Source: Psychromonas arctica DSM 14288 (GTDB taxonomy: Bacteria > Pseudomonadota > Gammaproteobacteria > Enterobacterales > Psychromonadaceae). From it: 64,000 nt of DNA. The stretch covers positions 129,706 to 193,705 of the forward strand of contig NZ_KI519479.1 of NCBI RefSeq assembly GCF_000482725.1. Direction: 5' to 3'. Shown here piece after piece: positions 28,143-39,243 of the stretch (position 1 is the stretch's first letter; the number at the start of each line of letters is the position of its first letter). Under the pieces are notes generated by a model, which made no database searches, had not been told where the DNA came from, and saw only the letters and a list, made by a program, of their open reading frames with translations. The position numbers and the translations under genes were made by a program.

Positions 28143-30585
28143 CGTTGTATTTCAGCGGCTTACAGGTTTAGTGACAAAGACAACCGATCGAAGTTTGTTA
28201 AAATGGCGATGGCTTTGTTTAGCATGGTGCTTTGTATTTATGGTTTTAGCGCTGTGTAGTTTATGGGGGGCTAATCGTTACTATCCATTACTACTGTCTG
28301 AGCAGCAACAGGATTTTGCTAGCGTGGTATTAGATGACCAAGGTTACCCGTTGCGTGCCTTTGCAGATCAGCAAGGTGTATGGCGTTATAAAGTCGATAT
28401 AGAGGATGTTTCTGAGGAGTATTTGGCTGCCTTAATTGCTTATGAAGATCGTTACTTTTATCAGCATCCTGGTGTCAACCCAATTAGTTTTTTAAGAGCA
28501 GCATGGCAATATTTAATCCATCAACGCATTGTTTCTGGTGGTTCAACTATCACCATGCAAGTTGCACGCATTTTGCACCCTCATCCGCGTACTTTATTGG
28601 GAAAACTACAGCAAGTATTGCGTGCTTTGCAATTAGAATGGTATTTGAGCAAACAAGAAATATTAAATATTTACATTAATTACGCCCCATTTGGTGGAAC
28701 TTTAGAAGGAGTGCAAGCAGCAAGTTATCAATATTTTCGTAAGCCAGCCTTGGCGTTGCGACCTGCTGAAGCTGTCTTATTAGCAGTTTTACCACAAGCC
28801 CCCTCGCGATATCGACCAGATCGTTACCCTCAGCGTGCCACACAAGCACGAAATAAAGTCATCGATCGGTTAGTCAAGCAAGGCAATTGGAGTCCACAAA
28901 AGGGAAAACGAGTAAAACAAGAGCCAGTGGTGGTATGGAAACCTGAACAACCTTTTGTAGCGCCGTTGTTAGCAAGGCGATTACATCAAGAAAACCCCAG
29001 TAAAGCGGTTATCAATACCTATATTAAACGTGATTTACAACTACAGATTAGTAGTTACGTCGGAGAATACGCCATGTTACAGGGAGCAGGTGTGTCGATG
29101 GCGGTGCTGGTGGTTGATAATCAGACACAGCATGTAGTCAGTTATGTGGGTTCTGCCTCGATGTTGGATGCAAGTCGTGCTGGCCACGTTGATATGATTC
29201 AAGCTATTCGCTCCCCTGGATCAACGTTAAAACCATTATTATTCGCTTTAGCGATTGATGACAACTTAATCCATTCACAATCTTTATTAGCCGATGTGCC
29301 ACGTTTGAATTCTCGTTATCAACCCGGTAATTTTGCTAAAGGGTTTGATGGTCCAGTGACAGCAACGGATGCATTACAACGTTCTTTGAACATTCCTTTT
29401 GTACAATTGATTGAAGCTTATGGAGAACAAAAATTTGTGAATAAACTTGCACATGTATTGTATCCATTACGTATTCCCAATGGTCAAGCTAATGCGTCCG
29501 TTATATTAGGAGGCGCGGGGATTTCATTACAAAGTCTAGTAACTTTACATAGTAGTTTTGCTAATCAAGGGTGGGTTAAACCACTTATTTTTAAAAAGCA
29601 TGAAACTGAGCCTAAAAATCCTAAAAATAATGTAGTTAAAGGACGTAGATTGGTTAGTGATGAAGCGGCTTGGATCACTTGGAAAACCTTAACCGGATTA
29701 ACTCCTCCAGCACAATTTAGTTGGGGCCTTTCAAAACAAGTGCGTCCATTACTTGCTTGGAAAACCGGTACAAGTTGGTCGAGTCGGGATGCATGGGCAA
29801 TTGGTAGCACTGAACAATATAGTATTGGTGTTTGGGTTGGCAAACCCAGTGGAGAGCCATTAAAAGGAGCATTAGGAGTGACCACCGCAGCGCCGGCGTT
29901 ATTTTCTGTGTTGAGCATGTTAAATAATGCAAAACAGGGGAGTTATCAATCTGTCTCAGCAATGCCTGAGCGACCATTTAACGTACAAGAAAAAGAGATT
30001 TGTTGGCCCGATGGTAGAGTGAGCCACTTAAGTGAAGGTACCTGTGATCGCCGTTTTGTTGCACTTACTAAAGGTGGGGTCACACCGAGAACGCTACAAA
30101 TAGAATCGAGATTAGCTTTTCATCAAGTGATAGAAAACATTATGATTGATCCCGTTAGCGGTCTGCGTTTATCGGGCCATTGTGGAGCGTTAGTAGCAAA
30201 GCATGAAAAAGTCAGTGTATGGCCTCGACAGCTAGAACCTTGGCTTGCCGTTAATGAAAAAAGAGGACACCGTATTCCCATGTATTCTCCTCATTGTTTA
30301 GTGATCCCAAAACAAGCTGATGCGCTCACTATTGTGGGGTTATTAAATCACCAACAAATTTATCGGCGGCAACAGAGTTTAATCCAACAAACTGTCTATG
30401 CATCTGGTGCTTCAGGGCAAGTTAGCTGGTATTTAAATGGGCAATGGCTAGCAACACAAGCCGGTGCATTCACTTTAAAGCTATTACCTCAATTACAAGG
30501 AAAAGCTGAACTCGTTGCCATCGATCAACATGGCGTAACGGGACGAATCACTTTTACCATGAAAGATGATTTAATTTCACTCTAG
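28129..30585 (+). CDS. pbpC: penicillin-binding protein 1C, bifunctional peptidoglycan synthase
   Basis: 818 aa. One membrane anchor lies at about 28-48. The GT51 glycosyltransferase domain (about 85-250) has the catalytic Glu106 in YEDRYFYQHPG and GGSTITMQVARIL. The transpeptidase domain (about 315-600) has S365-T-L-K and K545-T-G-T. The C-terminal PbpC-specific domain (about 660-818) is present. It polymerises glycan strands, while PBP1C transpeptidase activity is weak in E. coli. The start codon lies inside the end of yfhM, so the two are translationally coupled. Confidence 0.95.
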   Translation: MHLINVVFQRLTGLVTKTTDRSLLKWRWLCLAWCFVFMVLALCSLWGANRYYPLLLSEQQQDFASVVLDDQGYPLRAFADQQGVWRYKVDIEDVSEEYLAALIAYEDRYFYQHPGVNPISFLRAAWQYLIHQRIVSGGSTITMQVARILHPHPRTLLGKLQQVLRALQLEWYLSKQEILNIYINYAPFGGTLEGVQAASYQYFRKPALALRPAEAVLLAVLPQAPSRYRPDRYPQRATQARNKVIDRLVKQGNWSPQKGKRVKQEPVVVWKPEQPFVAPLLARRLHQENPSKAVINTYIKRDLQLQISSYVGEYAMLQGAGVSMAVLVVDNQTQHVVSYVGSASMLDASRAGHVDMIQAIRSPGSTLKPLLFALAIDDNLIHSQSLLADVPRLNSRYQPGNFAKGFDGPVTATDALQRSLNIPFVQLIEAYGEQKFVNKLAHVLYPLRIPNGQANASVILGGAGISLQSLVTLHSSFANQGWVKPLIFKKHETEPKNPKNNVVKGRRLVSDEAAWITWKTLTGLTPPAQFSWGLSKQVRPLLAWKTGTSWSSRDAWAIGSTEQYSIGVWVGKPSGEPLKGALGVTTAAPALFSVLSMLNNAKQGSYQSVSAMPERPFNVQEKEICWPDGRVSHLSEGTCDRRFVALTKGGVTPRTLQIESRLAFHQVIENIMIDPVSGLRLSGHCGALVAKHEKVSVWPRQLEPWLAVNEKRGHRIPMYSPHCLVIPKQADALTIVGLLNHQQIYRRQQSLIQQTVYASGASGQVSWYLNGQWLATQAGAFTLKLLPQLQGKAELVAIDQHGVTGRITFTMKDDLISL

Positions 30586-30842
30586 GTCAGATGTACGTCC
30601 GTGTTTATTTTGTAAAGGTGAACTGCCTTAATAACCCCCTAACAGCTTTATGAAAGCCCAACAAATTGTCTTCTCATCATACGCTTAAGCAAAGTAAGTT
30701 GAACCTAACTCTAAAATGGGCTTAAATTGATTATTTTTTTATATTGAAAGTGAGAAAAAATGTGCAAATTGCTTATACTCAGCGAAAATGTTTACCCCTA
30801 TGCATTATCTTCACTCCCTTAAAAAGAGGATCAGGACTGAGT

Positions 30843-32510
30843 ATGAATAAATTTAACCTTCTTCAAAAGCTGTTATTACTAACACTATTACCATTAGTGA
30901 TCATTATTGTTTCACTTTCTTCTGTCTCTTACTCTGTAGAAAAAGAAGGACTTGAGCGAGATGTTGCTGAATTTCGTCAATCCTTGATGAAAGAGCGTAA
31001 GCAAGCACTAAGAGAAGTTACTGAAATTGCGTTAGAGATTATTGCTTATCAAAAATCGCTACCTAATGGTGGTGATATTGATGCTGCATTACGTGATATT
31101 CGATTTGGTAGTGCGGGATATTTTTATATTTATGATACCGAAGGAGTTAATATTTTTCATGCTGTAAAACCTGAAATGCAGGGTAAAAACTTTATTGACT
31201 TAAAAGACACTAAAGGTAATAAATTAATTGTTGGTTTATTAAATGCAGCTCAAAAAGGGGATGGCATCTATTCATTTTATTTCCAAAAACCAGGTTCTTC
31301 TGAGCAAATAGAGAAAATTGGTTATGCGACTATGATCCCCAATAGCAATTGGATGATAGGAACAGGCGCTTATATTGATGATATTGAAAAAGCGATCGCT
31401 AACTACTCCGCTAAAGATGAGAAAGCGTTATCAGAGAAAGTGATGTTTACTTTCATGATTTCGGTCGCCTTAATCATTGTTACTTCTATTATCATCTATA
31501 TCGTCGCAGTTAAAATGGTAAGACCGATTCAACGTATGGCTGATAACTTAAATGATATTGCTAAAGGCGAAGGAGACTTAACACGACGCCTTGAAATTCA
31601 TGGGAACGATGAAATTGCACAATTAGGTCGTTCTTTTAATTTGTTTGTTGATAAATTGAAAAATATCATAGCTGATATTAGTGAAGCGACGATTGGCATC
31701 AATCAAGCTGGACGTGATATGGACCAACAAAGCCGCGGCATTGCGACACAATTAAAAGATCATAACAATGAAACAGAGCAAGTGGTATCTGCTGTTACTG
31801 AGATGTCATCAACGGCTAATGAAGTTGCTAGCAATACTAATCAAGTAGCGGAAGCCACACATGCGGTTTCAGAAGATGTTAATCATGCACAAAGTTGTGT
31901 TGAAACTTCATTAACAGAAGTTTCTGCTTTAGTAGAAGAAATTAATGGTGCCGCAAGCAGTATGAATGCTTTAACGGAACAATCGCAAGAAATTAATAAG
32001 GTGTTGAGTGTGATTGGTGCGATTGCAGATCAAACTAATCTATTAGCATTGAATGCAGCCATTGAAGCAGCGCGAGCAGGAGAACATGGACGCGGTTTTG
32101 CTGTGGTAGCGGATGAAGTAAGAAGCCTAGCAAGCCGTACACAAAAAAGTACCCTTGAAATCAATGAAATGCTTGGTGAGTTACATCGTTTAGTAGAGTT
32201 ATCTGCTAAAGCGATGTCATTGAGCCAGCAGCGAAGTGTACGCTCTGTGGATTCATCTCGTGCGATTTCAGACAGTCTACACTCGGTTACCTCTGGCATT
32301 ACCGCTATCAATGATATGAGTACTCAAATTGCTACTGCGGCAACGCAACAAAGCTCTGTGACGGAAGAGATCACGCGTAATGTTTACCAAATTCAAAGCA
32401 TTGTGAATTCATTAACTGAAGGTAGTGGTGAAGCTGAAAAAATTGCACGTGGTGTATTAATTGAAGGCAACAAACTAAACCAATTAGTGGGGCAATTCAA
32501 AATAAAGTAA
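30843..32510 (+). CDS. methyl-accepting chemotaxis protein with Cache sensor
   Basis: 555 aa from ATG 30843 (AGGA 6 nt upstream), which begins just before the first membrane helix. The longer frame from 30744 is less likely. A single Cache domain of the sCache_2 type (about 35-195; [34 protein letters not shown]) lies in the periplasm. A second membrane helix (about 202-222), a HAMP domain and the signalling hairpin ([20 protein letters not shown]) follow. sCache_2 receptors often sense small organic acids. No CheR-tethering pentapeptide. Confidence 0.93.
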   Translation: MNKFNLLQKLLLLTLLPLVIIIVSLSSVSYSVEKEGLERDVAEFRQSLMKERKQALREVTEIALEIIAYQKSLPNGGDIDAALRDIRFGSAGYFYIYDTEGVNIFHAVKPEMQGKNFIDLKDTKGNKLIVGLLNAAQKGDGIYSFYFQKPGSSEQIEKIGYATMIPNSNWMIGTGAYIDDIEKAIANYSAKDEKALSEKVMFTFMISVALIIVTSIIIYIVAVKMVRPIQRMADNLNDIAKGEGDLTRRLEIHGNDEIAQLGRSFNLFVDKLKNIIADISEATIGINQAGRDMDQQSRGIATQLKDHNNETEQVVSAVTEMSSTANEVASNTNQVAEATHAVSEDVNHAQSCVETSLTEVSALVEEINGAASSMNALTEQSQEINKVLSVIGAIADQTNLLALNAAIEAARAGEHGRGFAVVADEVRSLASRTQKSTLEINEMLGELHRLVELSAKAMSLSQQRSVRSVDSSRAISDSLHSVTSGITAINDMSTQIATAATQQSSVTEEITRNVYQIQSIVNSLTEGSGEAEKIARGVLIEGNKLNQLVGQFKIK

Positions 32511-32524
32511 CAGGATGACGCGCG

Positions 32525-32549
32525 ACGAGCATATTATGCATATGCTCGT
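32525..32549. terminator. hairpin after the Cache chemoreceptor gene
   Basis: ACGAGCATAT (32525-32534) pairs perfectly with ATATGCTCGT (32540-32549) over a 5-nt loop, 15 nt after the stop. No T run, so termination efficiency is uncertain. Confidence 0.5.
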
Positions 32550-32708
32550 TTGCGTTACATTGCTAATTAACTGGTTAGAGCTTTAGTATTTTCATCGCGA
32601 GCAGGATCTCCGCTTTTATAAAATAAGGTATTCTGATCCCACATTAACCATTTTTTGCTTGTTGTTTGTTATGATTGCAAGGATAAAAATACAGAAAAAG
32701 AGTCATCT

Positions 32709-33128
32709 ATGCCGCCATCTACACCTTCACCTATTCCTTCATTAACGTTGACACTTATTCGTGGTTTACCGGGCAGTGGCAAAAGTACATTAGCTAAAAA
32801 AATGAGAAAAGAAGCACAACATACAACGCAGCATTTAGAAACTGATATGTTTTTCGTTGATGACAGTGGCTGCTATCTATTTCAACCAGCCTTACTCACG
32901 CAAGCTCATAATTGGTGCCAACAACAGTGTCAGTATTTTTTAAAGCTACAGCACAATGTCGTGGTAGCAAATACCTTTGTGGAGCAATGGGAGATGCAGC
33001 CTTATCGACAATTGGCCAAGCAATATAATGCAACCCTAGAAATTAAAGTCTGCACAGGTAAATTCACAAGCATTCACGATGTTCCTGCTGAAACAATTAG
33101 AAAAATGCAAAAGAAGTGGCAACCCTAG
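32709..33128 (+). CDS. small P-loop kinase-like protein
   Basis: 139 aa from ATG 32709. Walker A GLPGSGKST lies at 19-27 and an acidic ETDMFFVDDSG stretch follows the first helix, as in polynucleotide-kinase/zeta-toxin-like AAA_33 proteins. NVVVANTFVEQWEM (about 83-96) matches the strand with the substrate-side residues of this group. The protein is short and ends soon after the region where the lid would be, so it is a minimal version. Substrate unknown. It stands alone between a chemoreceptor and a c-di-GMP protein. Confidence 0.75.
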   Translation: MPPSTPSPIPSLTLTLIRGLPGSGKSTLAKKMRKEAQHTTQHLETDMFFVDDSGCYLFQPALLTQAHNWCQQQCQYFLKLQHNVVVANTFVEQWEMQPYRQLAKQYNATLEIKVCTGKFTSIHDVPAETIRKMQKKWQP

Positions 33129-33462
33129 ATACTTGCAATTCAGCGTGCTATCACAGTACCTTTTTAGGCGTTATATATTTTTAAATAGCAAAAATATGTC
33201 ACAATTTATTATATGGCAACACAAATATAGTGTCATTCCTCACGCCTCTGCCATTACCTACTACATAGTTTCTACTTTATAGATAATACTGTAGGTCTCT
33301 GTTTCTTTTTTAATTTTATGGTTACTAGTTGTTCTTTTTTATTACTGGTTTACGATATAGAAAGCACAGTATTGCCGATTAATTGACTTTTTTCAGATTG
33401 AATAAAGTAAACAGACTTACTTTTAGCTCGATGGTAAGGCCTTAAATTAAGGAAATAAGTCT
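33129..33462. other. intergenic, 334 bp
   Basis: AT-rich, no gene recognised. It must contain the promoter of the GGDEF-EAL gene. Confidence 0.45.
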
Positions 33463-36400
33463 ATGCATAACCTCCACGCCGATGAGCAACATATTTTAAA
33501 AAATGGCCGCCCGACCATTGCCGTATTAGTTGGCTCAATGTCATCTGCGTACCAAGAGGGGATTATGCGTGGCGCAGCTCATGTGGCAGAAAAAAATGAT
33601 TATAATGTGATCGGTTATTGCGGCGGTGCGGTTAATTCTACTGACCCTTTATCATTAGTGCGAGATCGTGTTTTTGGGCTTGTTGATATGGACTTGATTG
33701 CGGGTGTGATTGGTCCCTTTAGCTCCCACTTACGTTTTTTAGATGATCTCTCTAGTCAAGAATTGATCAATCGGTTTGCTACAGTACCAACGATCAATAT
33801 CGGTAGTTATGTGCAAGAACATAGCAATGTCATTACCGATTATGCAATAGGTTTTGAACAGTTATTCGAACACTTTTATGTTAAACATCAGTATCGCCAT
33901 ATTCTTTTAATGAGAGGCCCTAAGTACCATTCTTCTTCAAATAGTCGTACTGAAATTTATCAAGAAATGTTAAATAAGCATCAGCTGCCCTTTGATCAAG
34001 ATGCCATTTTATATGCCGATTTAAATCGCTTGTCTGCAAAGATCTCCTTTGAAAAGTTTTTAGATGAAGTGGGTAAACCCGTCGAAGTTGTGATTGCAGT
34101 GAATGATAACCAAGCCCTAGGGGTTATTGATGCCTGCAAGGAACGAGGTATTTCTGTTCCCGAAGAGATAGCAGTAATAGGGTCAATGGATACATTAGAA
34201 GGCGCCTTTGCTTCGCCTGCTTTAACCAGTGTACAAGAACCGCTGTTCGAACTTGGTAGCGTTGCTGCTCAGGCTCTCATTGAACAAATTGAAGGTAAAT
34301 CACAACGGGTTGATATTTACGTTCCTACATCATTAGTGATAAGACAATCATGTGGGTGTTTACCTGAGGCTCATTTTAGACCCAATAAAGAACAATGTGA
34401 CCTGACTAAAGCATTAGGAAAGATAAAAAATAAGGATCTGGTTTTTAAAGGAATTGTGGACTATTTTGAGTCTAAGGTAGTCCCTTATAAAGGCGGAATT
34501 ATTCGCGCTGATGTTGCCTCAGTGATTCATTTATACCAACAAGCCGTCCATGAAAAAGATTTTGATGGTTTTTTAAAAATATTACAAAGCCACTTACAAG
34601 ACGCAATGAAAACAGAAGAAATTATTCTATGGCTTGAATTGACTGACCGTATACAATTTAGTGCATTACAGTATTTAGAACAGGACAAAGAAGCACTGGA
34701 TTTGGTTGGTTTTATAGGGCAATTGATCTCTTTAAAAAATAAAATTGAGAAAGTGGCGATTAATTTTCAGCGTTTTGAAGCTGAGTACTATTTGAATTAT
34801 TTTAGGACTATCGTTAATAACCTCAACTCCTCATTTGATTTAACACGAATAAAAGAATATGCCGTTGATATTTTAAATCTATCAGAGCTACACATCTCTT
34901 TGTTTAATGAACTTAATAGCGACCCCCTCCACGCTACTAATATTGTATCTGTTCGTAATAATCAATTTATGCAAATCGAGAATAAAGAATTTGTTGCTAA
35001 AAAACTATTGCCTAATGGCCTATTAGATTATCAAGATCGGTTTACATTGATGGTTTTTCCACTGTCTTTCAGAAAAAAAGCATTGGGTTTTATGGTATTG
35101 AATTTAAGTAATCGTAAAGGCACTGCCTTTGAGAATCTGCGCGCTATTATTAGTGCTGCATTAAAAAATGAAATTTTGATCCAAGATTTAAAGAATGAGC
35201 AAGAACGGTTTAGTGAGATTGCACATAGTTCATCTAATTGGTTATGGGAAACCGATAAAAATAATGAGTTTACCTATTGTTCAAACTCAACGAGCGAAAT
35301 CATTGGTTATCCACCTGAATTATTGATGCATAAAAGAATTGATGAATTTAATGTCGAAAAAGAGGGATATTTTATCAATAGAATGCATAGTCATGAAGTG
35401 ATAATTGATTTCGAGTGTTGGTATCAACATCACAATGGCAATGTTATTTGTCTGTTAATTTCAGCTAAACCTATTTTTATTAACCAGGTATTTACTGGTT
35501 ATCGTGGACTATTTGAAGATGTAACTGAAAAAAAACTACAAGCAGAGAAAATTCAAAACTTAGCGAATTTAGATATTTTAACCGGCTTACCAAACCGCAA
35601 GTTATTTCAACATAAACTAACTGAAGTGATTGAATCTTGTCGTGCAGAGAATAAAAAGTGTGCAATTATATGTATCGACGTTGACTACTTTAAGCATGTT
35701 AACGATACACTTGGGCACGAAGGAGGTGATTTATTACTGGTTCAATTAACGCAACGTTTACAAAATGCGCTTTCTAAAGAACATATATTAGCGCGAGTAG
35801 GTGGCGATGAATTTGTTATTATTGTGCCTGATATACAGAGTGAAGAAAATGTTATTGAGGCTGTCCTATCTATATTTAATCATATAAAAGCACCTATTTT
35901 GATTAATGATAAACCTATTTACAGTACCTTGAGTTTAGGTATTAGCTTGTACCCCAATGACGGTAATGATGTGCAAACATTATTGCAGGCTGGGGATAAT
36001 GCAATGTATCAAGCAAAATCTCAAGGACGTAATGGTTATGTTTTTTATGATAAATTTTTAGAGCAAAAGAATATACTACGCAATAAATACGAAGATATTT
36101 TACGTGAAGCGATCTTGAAGCAGCAATTTGTTTTATATTATCAACCTCAAGTTTCAGTTAATACGGGAAACATTGTCGGTTTTGAAGTACTGGTTAGAAT
36201 ACAAAATAAAGAGCAGGAAATTATTGCGCCCAATAACTTTATTCCATTGGCTGAAGAGCTAGGATTAATTGGTCAAGTCGATGAGTTAATTTTTGAAGAG
36301 GGATGTAGACAATATGCTTCTTGGCGTAACGATGGCCATCAAAATATTCGCTTATCTATCAATTTATCGGCACTGCAATTACGTAATGAAAAATTGCTGA

Positions 36401-36861
36401 ATACTTACATAAAGATAATGAAAACACACCATGTTGACCCTAAAGATATCCAAATAGAAATTACTGAAAATGCTTTAATTGAAAATGAACAACTAGCATT
36501 GATTATTTTACAGGGATTTAAAGACTATGGTCTGAGCATCGCTTTGGATGATTTCGGTACTGGTTATTCCTCGCTTAACTGTATTAACCTTTACCCTATT
36601 GATACGATTAAAATAGATAAAACTTTTGTTAAAGATGCGGTAAACAACCCAAAAAATAAAGCAATTATTCAAGGTATGGTCCTGATTGCTAGCAGTTTAA
36701 ATTTAAAAATCATTGCTGAAGGTGTAGAAACCCTCGAGCAATATGAGTTTATTAAACAATTAGGATGTCATGAAATTCAAGGTTATTACTTTTATAAACC
36801 TTGCCCCTCCACACAAGCTGAGCTGTTATTGCAACAAAGGGTGGTAACACCTCTTAAATAG
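33463..36861 (+). CDS. LacI-like ligand-binding, PAS, GGDEF and EAL domain protein
   Basis: 1132 aa, no membrane segment and no signal peptide. A sugar-binding-protein-like domain of the LacI/GalR regulator type (about 15-290; TIAVLVGSMSSAYQEGIMRG, EIAVIGSMDTLEGAFASPAL) occurs without the DNA-binding helix-turn-helix. An unassigned helical and GAF-like middle (about 300-575), a PAS domain (about 580-695), a GGDEF domain with an intact GGDEF (about 780-784) and an EAL domain with EVL in place of EAL (about 908) plus DDFGTGYSS (about 1029) follow. It could both make and degrade cyclic di-GMP in response to a cytoplasmic small ligand. Which activity dominates is not visible. AAGGA precedes the ATG. 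Confidence 0.92.
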   Translation: MHNLHADEQHILKNGRPTIAVLVGSMSSAYQEGIMRGAAHVAEKNDYNVIGYCGGAVNSTDPLSLVRDRVFGLVDMDLIAGVIGPFSSHLRFLDDLSSQELINRFATVPTINIGSYVQEHSNVITDYAIGFEQLFEHFYVKHQYRHILLMRGPKYHSSSNSRTEIYQEMLNKHQLPFDQDAILYADLNRLSAKISFEKFLDEVGKPVEVVIAVNDNQALGVIDACKERGISVPEEIAVIGSMDTLEGAFASPALTSVQEPLFELGSVAAQALIEQIEGKSQRVDIYVPTSLVIRQSCGCLPEAHFRPNKEQCDLTKALGKIKNKDLVFKGIVDYFESKVVPYKGGIIRADVASVIHLYQQAVHEKDFDGFLKILQSHLQDAMKTEEIILWLELTDRIQFSALQYLEQDKEALDLVGFIGQLISLKNKIEKVAINFQRFEAEYYLNYFRTIVNNLNSSFDLTRIKEYAVDILNLSELHISLFNELNSDPLHATNIVSVRNNQFMQIENKEFVAKKLLPNGLLDYQDRFTLMVFPLSFRKKALGFMVLNLSNRKGTAFENLRAIISAALKNEILIQDLKNEQERFSEIAHSSSNWLWETDKNNEFTYCSNSTSEIIGYPPELLMHKRIDEFNVEKEGYFINRMHSHEVIIDFECWYQHHNGNVICLLISAKPIFINQVFTGYRGLFEDVTEKKLQAEKIQNLANLDILTGLPNRKLFQHKLTEVIESCRAENKKCAIICIDVDYFKHVNDTLGHEGGDLLLVQLTQRLQNALSKEHILARVGGDEFVIIVPDIQSEENVIEAVLSIFNHIKAPILINDKPIYSTLSLGISLYPNDGNDVQTLLQAGDNAMYQAKSQGRNGYVFYDKFLEQKNILRNKYEDILREAILKQQFVLYYQPQVSVNTGNIVGFEVLVRIQNKEQEIIAPNNFIPLAEELGLIGQVDELIFEEGCRQYASWRNDGHQNIRLSINLSALQLRNEKLLNTYIKIMKTHHVDPKDIQIEITENALIENEQLALIILQGFKDYGLSIALDDFGTGYSSLNCINLYPIDTIKIDKTFVKDAVNNPKNKAIIQGMVLIASSLNLKIIAEGVETLEQYEFIKQLGCHEIQGYYFYKPCPSTQAELLLQQRVVTPLK

Positions 36862-37969
36862 ACTCTGTAAATAAAATTTTCAGTTACTCTGTGGCGTAAA
36901 TCATTGGCTTAAAACATTAAATTTACACTCTACTTTAACTTACTGACAGCGCACTATGATTGGTTTTATGCGCTGCTAGCTGCTTGTTTACGGCTATTTT
37001 CTGCTCTCCCTTTCAAGCAGTCACTTATCTCCCTCGGCATGCTTTTCATTCGCGCTTCCTTATATAAGTTGCTTGCTGTCTTGAAAGTCCTTACCTTTGC
37101 TACTAATTAAACACCCTCAATGGCAGTGACATTAATATTGAGTTACTTTCCAACTAACCTTCATCTATTTTTAAGACTTATCTTTGTGCCTGTAAAACAT
37201 GTCAAATAAATTATTTTTGTGATTAAAATTGATTGCTACCTTGCTTTTTGTAATTAAGTCACCATCTAATGAGAGTAATCAATTTTTTCTCTATTAACTA
37301 ACGCCAGAGAAACGATAGATATGCTAACAATGAGATAAAGGGGGGAGTCGAGGTTAAACAACAGTAGAAATTGTTAAATTAGTGTTTTAAATAGATTGTT
37401 TTAATGCTACTGTTTCGACATAATATGCCTGTGGTTATTTTAATGTATGTTTTCATGTGAGTGTTAATTTGATTGTTAATCACAAAAAATAAATAGTCTC
37501 TGGGCAAAGAATGAATGGATAAGTTGAACTATTTGTTCAAGTTAAGACACTAATTAAAGTGAGTAAGTAACGGCGATATTGGCGTGAATTAAAAGGCCAA
37601 AATACGATCTTTTATAGACTTGATTTAAGTCTGCATAAATAGCGAAGTCGTTGAATATTATCGCGAGTTCTTTGTTCATTTTTAATGGTGAAAAGAGAGT
37701 TGATAAATGCATTAAACTTTGAGTGATTTAATTAATCAAAGCGCATTTTAAAACCCTCTGTAAAGTAGTACTTATACTAGATGGGATGATTGGCTTTTTT
37801 ATAAGTAAAATATTGATTATAAATAGAATTTAACTTTTTTCAGGTCTCATTTTTAGGAAAAGTTAGGTTTCTAACATGTTAATTTTTTTACCCCTATAGT
37901 ATATTGAGTATTGACGCTTTATAGGCGTCTGTAATGTTAAAATAAACTTTTATTAAGTGGAGAATTAAT
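36862..37969. other. intergenic, 1.1 kb, upstream of terD
   Basis: The longest gene-free stretch in the window. It contains a weak inverted repeat just after the GGDEF-EAL gene (CAGCGCA 36947-36953 with TGCGCTG 36969-36975). A small hairpin GACGC-GCGTC (37913-37929) lies 40 nt before terD, overlapping a possible -35 element TTGACG (37911-37916). No protein gene is supported on either strand. A small RNA or a long terD leader is possible. Confidence 0.5.
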
Positions 37970-38545
37970 ATGGCTGTTTCGTTACAAAAAGGTGGAAATG
38001 TTTCTTTAGAGAAAGTTGCTCCTGGTATGACCAAATGTTTATTGGGATTAGGTTGGGATTCTAGAGCCACTGATGGCGCTGATTTTGACTTAGATGCTTC
38101 TGTGTTTCTACTAACGGCTGATGGTAAAGTTAAATCAGATAAAGGCTTTATATTCTTTAATAATTTAATGTCTGAGTGTAAATCTGTTGAACACACGGGT
38201 GATAACTTAACGGGTGAAGGCGAAGGCGATGATGAAGCTGTTAAAGTTGATTTAAGTTTAGTACCTGCTGATGTTTCAAAAATTGTTATCGCAGTGACTA
38301 TCCATGAAGCTGAAGCAAGAAAACAAAACTTTGGTCAAGTATCAAATGCCTTTATTCGTATTGTAAATCAAGCTTCTAATGAAGAAGTGGCACGTTACGA
38401 CTTATCTGAAGATTATTCTATTGAAACTGCATTAATTTTCGGTGAGTTATACCTACATAATGGTGCGTGGAAATTTAAAGCGATTGGACAAGGTTTTGAA
38501 GGTGGTTTAGGCCCTCTAGCTCGTCAATATGGCGTGCAGGTTTAG
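37970..38545 (+). CDS. terD: TerD family tellurium-resistance/stress protein
   Basis: 191 aa, full TerD length. The acidic calcium-site regions are intact: [11 protein letters not shown] (38-48) and [15 protein letters not shown] (75-89), and the family end [15 protein letters not shown] is present. TerD proteins are cytoplasmic calcium-binding proteins linked to resistance to tellurite, colicins, phage and other stresses. The mechanism is not settled. GGAG precedes the ATG. A terminator-like hairpin follows and then terZ. Confidence 0.96.
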   Translation: MAVSLQKGGNVSLEKVAPGMTKCLLGLGWDSRATDGADFDLDASVFLLTADGKVKSDKGFIFFNNLMSECKSVEHTGDNLTGEGEGDDEAVKVDLSLVPADVSKIVIAVTIHEAEARKQNFGQVSNAFIRIVNQASNEEVARYDLSEDYSIETALIFGELYLHNGAWKFKAIGQGFEGGLGPLARQYGVQV

Positions 38546-38565
38546 TATCTGATCAAGTTTTAATA

Positions 38566-38602
38566 AAAGATTGGCTGACTTGGTTAGCCAATCTTTATTT
38601 TT
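38566..38602 (+). terminator. rho-independent terminator between terD and terZ
   Basis: AAAGATTGGCT (38566-38576) pairs perfectly with AGCCAATCTTT (38586-38596) and is followed by a T run. Only 92 nt separate the genes and no promoter is obvious, so terZ is probably expressed by partial readthrough. Confidence 0.85.
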
Positions 38603-38637
38603 AAATAAACATTTTAAATAACATTGTGGAGTTTTAA

Positions 38638-39243
38638 ATGGCAATTTCATTACAAAAAGGCCAGAAAATAAGCCTTGAAAAGAGTAACGGTACTGGCTTA
38701 ACGAATATTTGTGTAGGTGTTAACTGGGGCGCGATCACTAAAAAAGGCTTTTTTGGCGGCGAGAAAAAAGTTGCTGTTGATTTAGATGCGAGCTGTGCTG
38801 TTTTTGATGCAAGCGGGAAAACATTAGATGTTGTCTACTTTGGTAAACTAACTAGCACGGGAATTAAACATTCTGGTGATGACCTAGAGGGTGATTTAGA
38901 CGGTGATGATGGTTTAGATAATGAAATCATTAGCGTGAATCTACCGCAATTGCCTGCTAATGCAGAGCAAGTTGTTTTTGTACTGAACTCATTCAGCGGA
39001 AACGACTTTAAAACCATCCCTTTTGCTTCTATCCGTTTATATGAAGGTACACCGAGTCGCGTTGATTCTGTTCATGCCATCTATGATATTGCTAATGATC
39101 CACAGTTTGCAGGTTCTGTTTCTATGGTACTTGGTAAACTTTACAAGCATAATGGTAGCTGGAAGTTCTCTGCGATTGGCGAAACAACAGCAGATAAAGG
39201 CCTAGAAGGTACAATTAAAACTGTTGCAAATGGTTATCTTTAA
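38638..39243 (+). CDS. terZ: TerZ-type TerD-family stress protein
   Basis: 201 aa. Same fold as TerD, with the TerZ-type glycine/lysine loop (KKGFFGGEKK, 35-44). The acidic sites VDLDASC (47-53) and HSGDDLEGDLDGDDGLDNE (78-96) are present. Expected to bind calcium like TerD. GGAG precedes the ATG. Likely co-transcribed with terD. Confidence 0.95.
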   Translation: MAISLQKGQKISLEKSNGTGLTNICVGVNWGAITKKGFFGGEKKVAVDLDASCAVFDASGKTLDVVYFGKLTSTGIKHSGDDLEGDLDGDDGLDNEIISVNLPQLPANAEQVVFVLNSFSGNDFKTIPFASIRLYEGTPSRVDSVHAIYDIANDPQFAGSVSMVLGKLYKHNGSWKFSAIGETTADKGLEGTIKTVANGYL

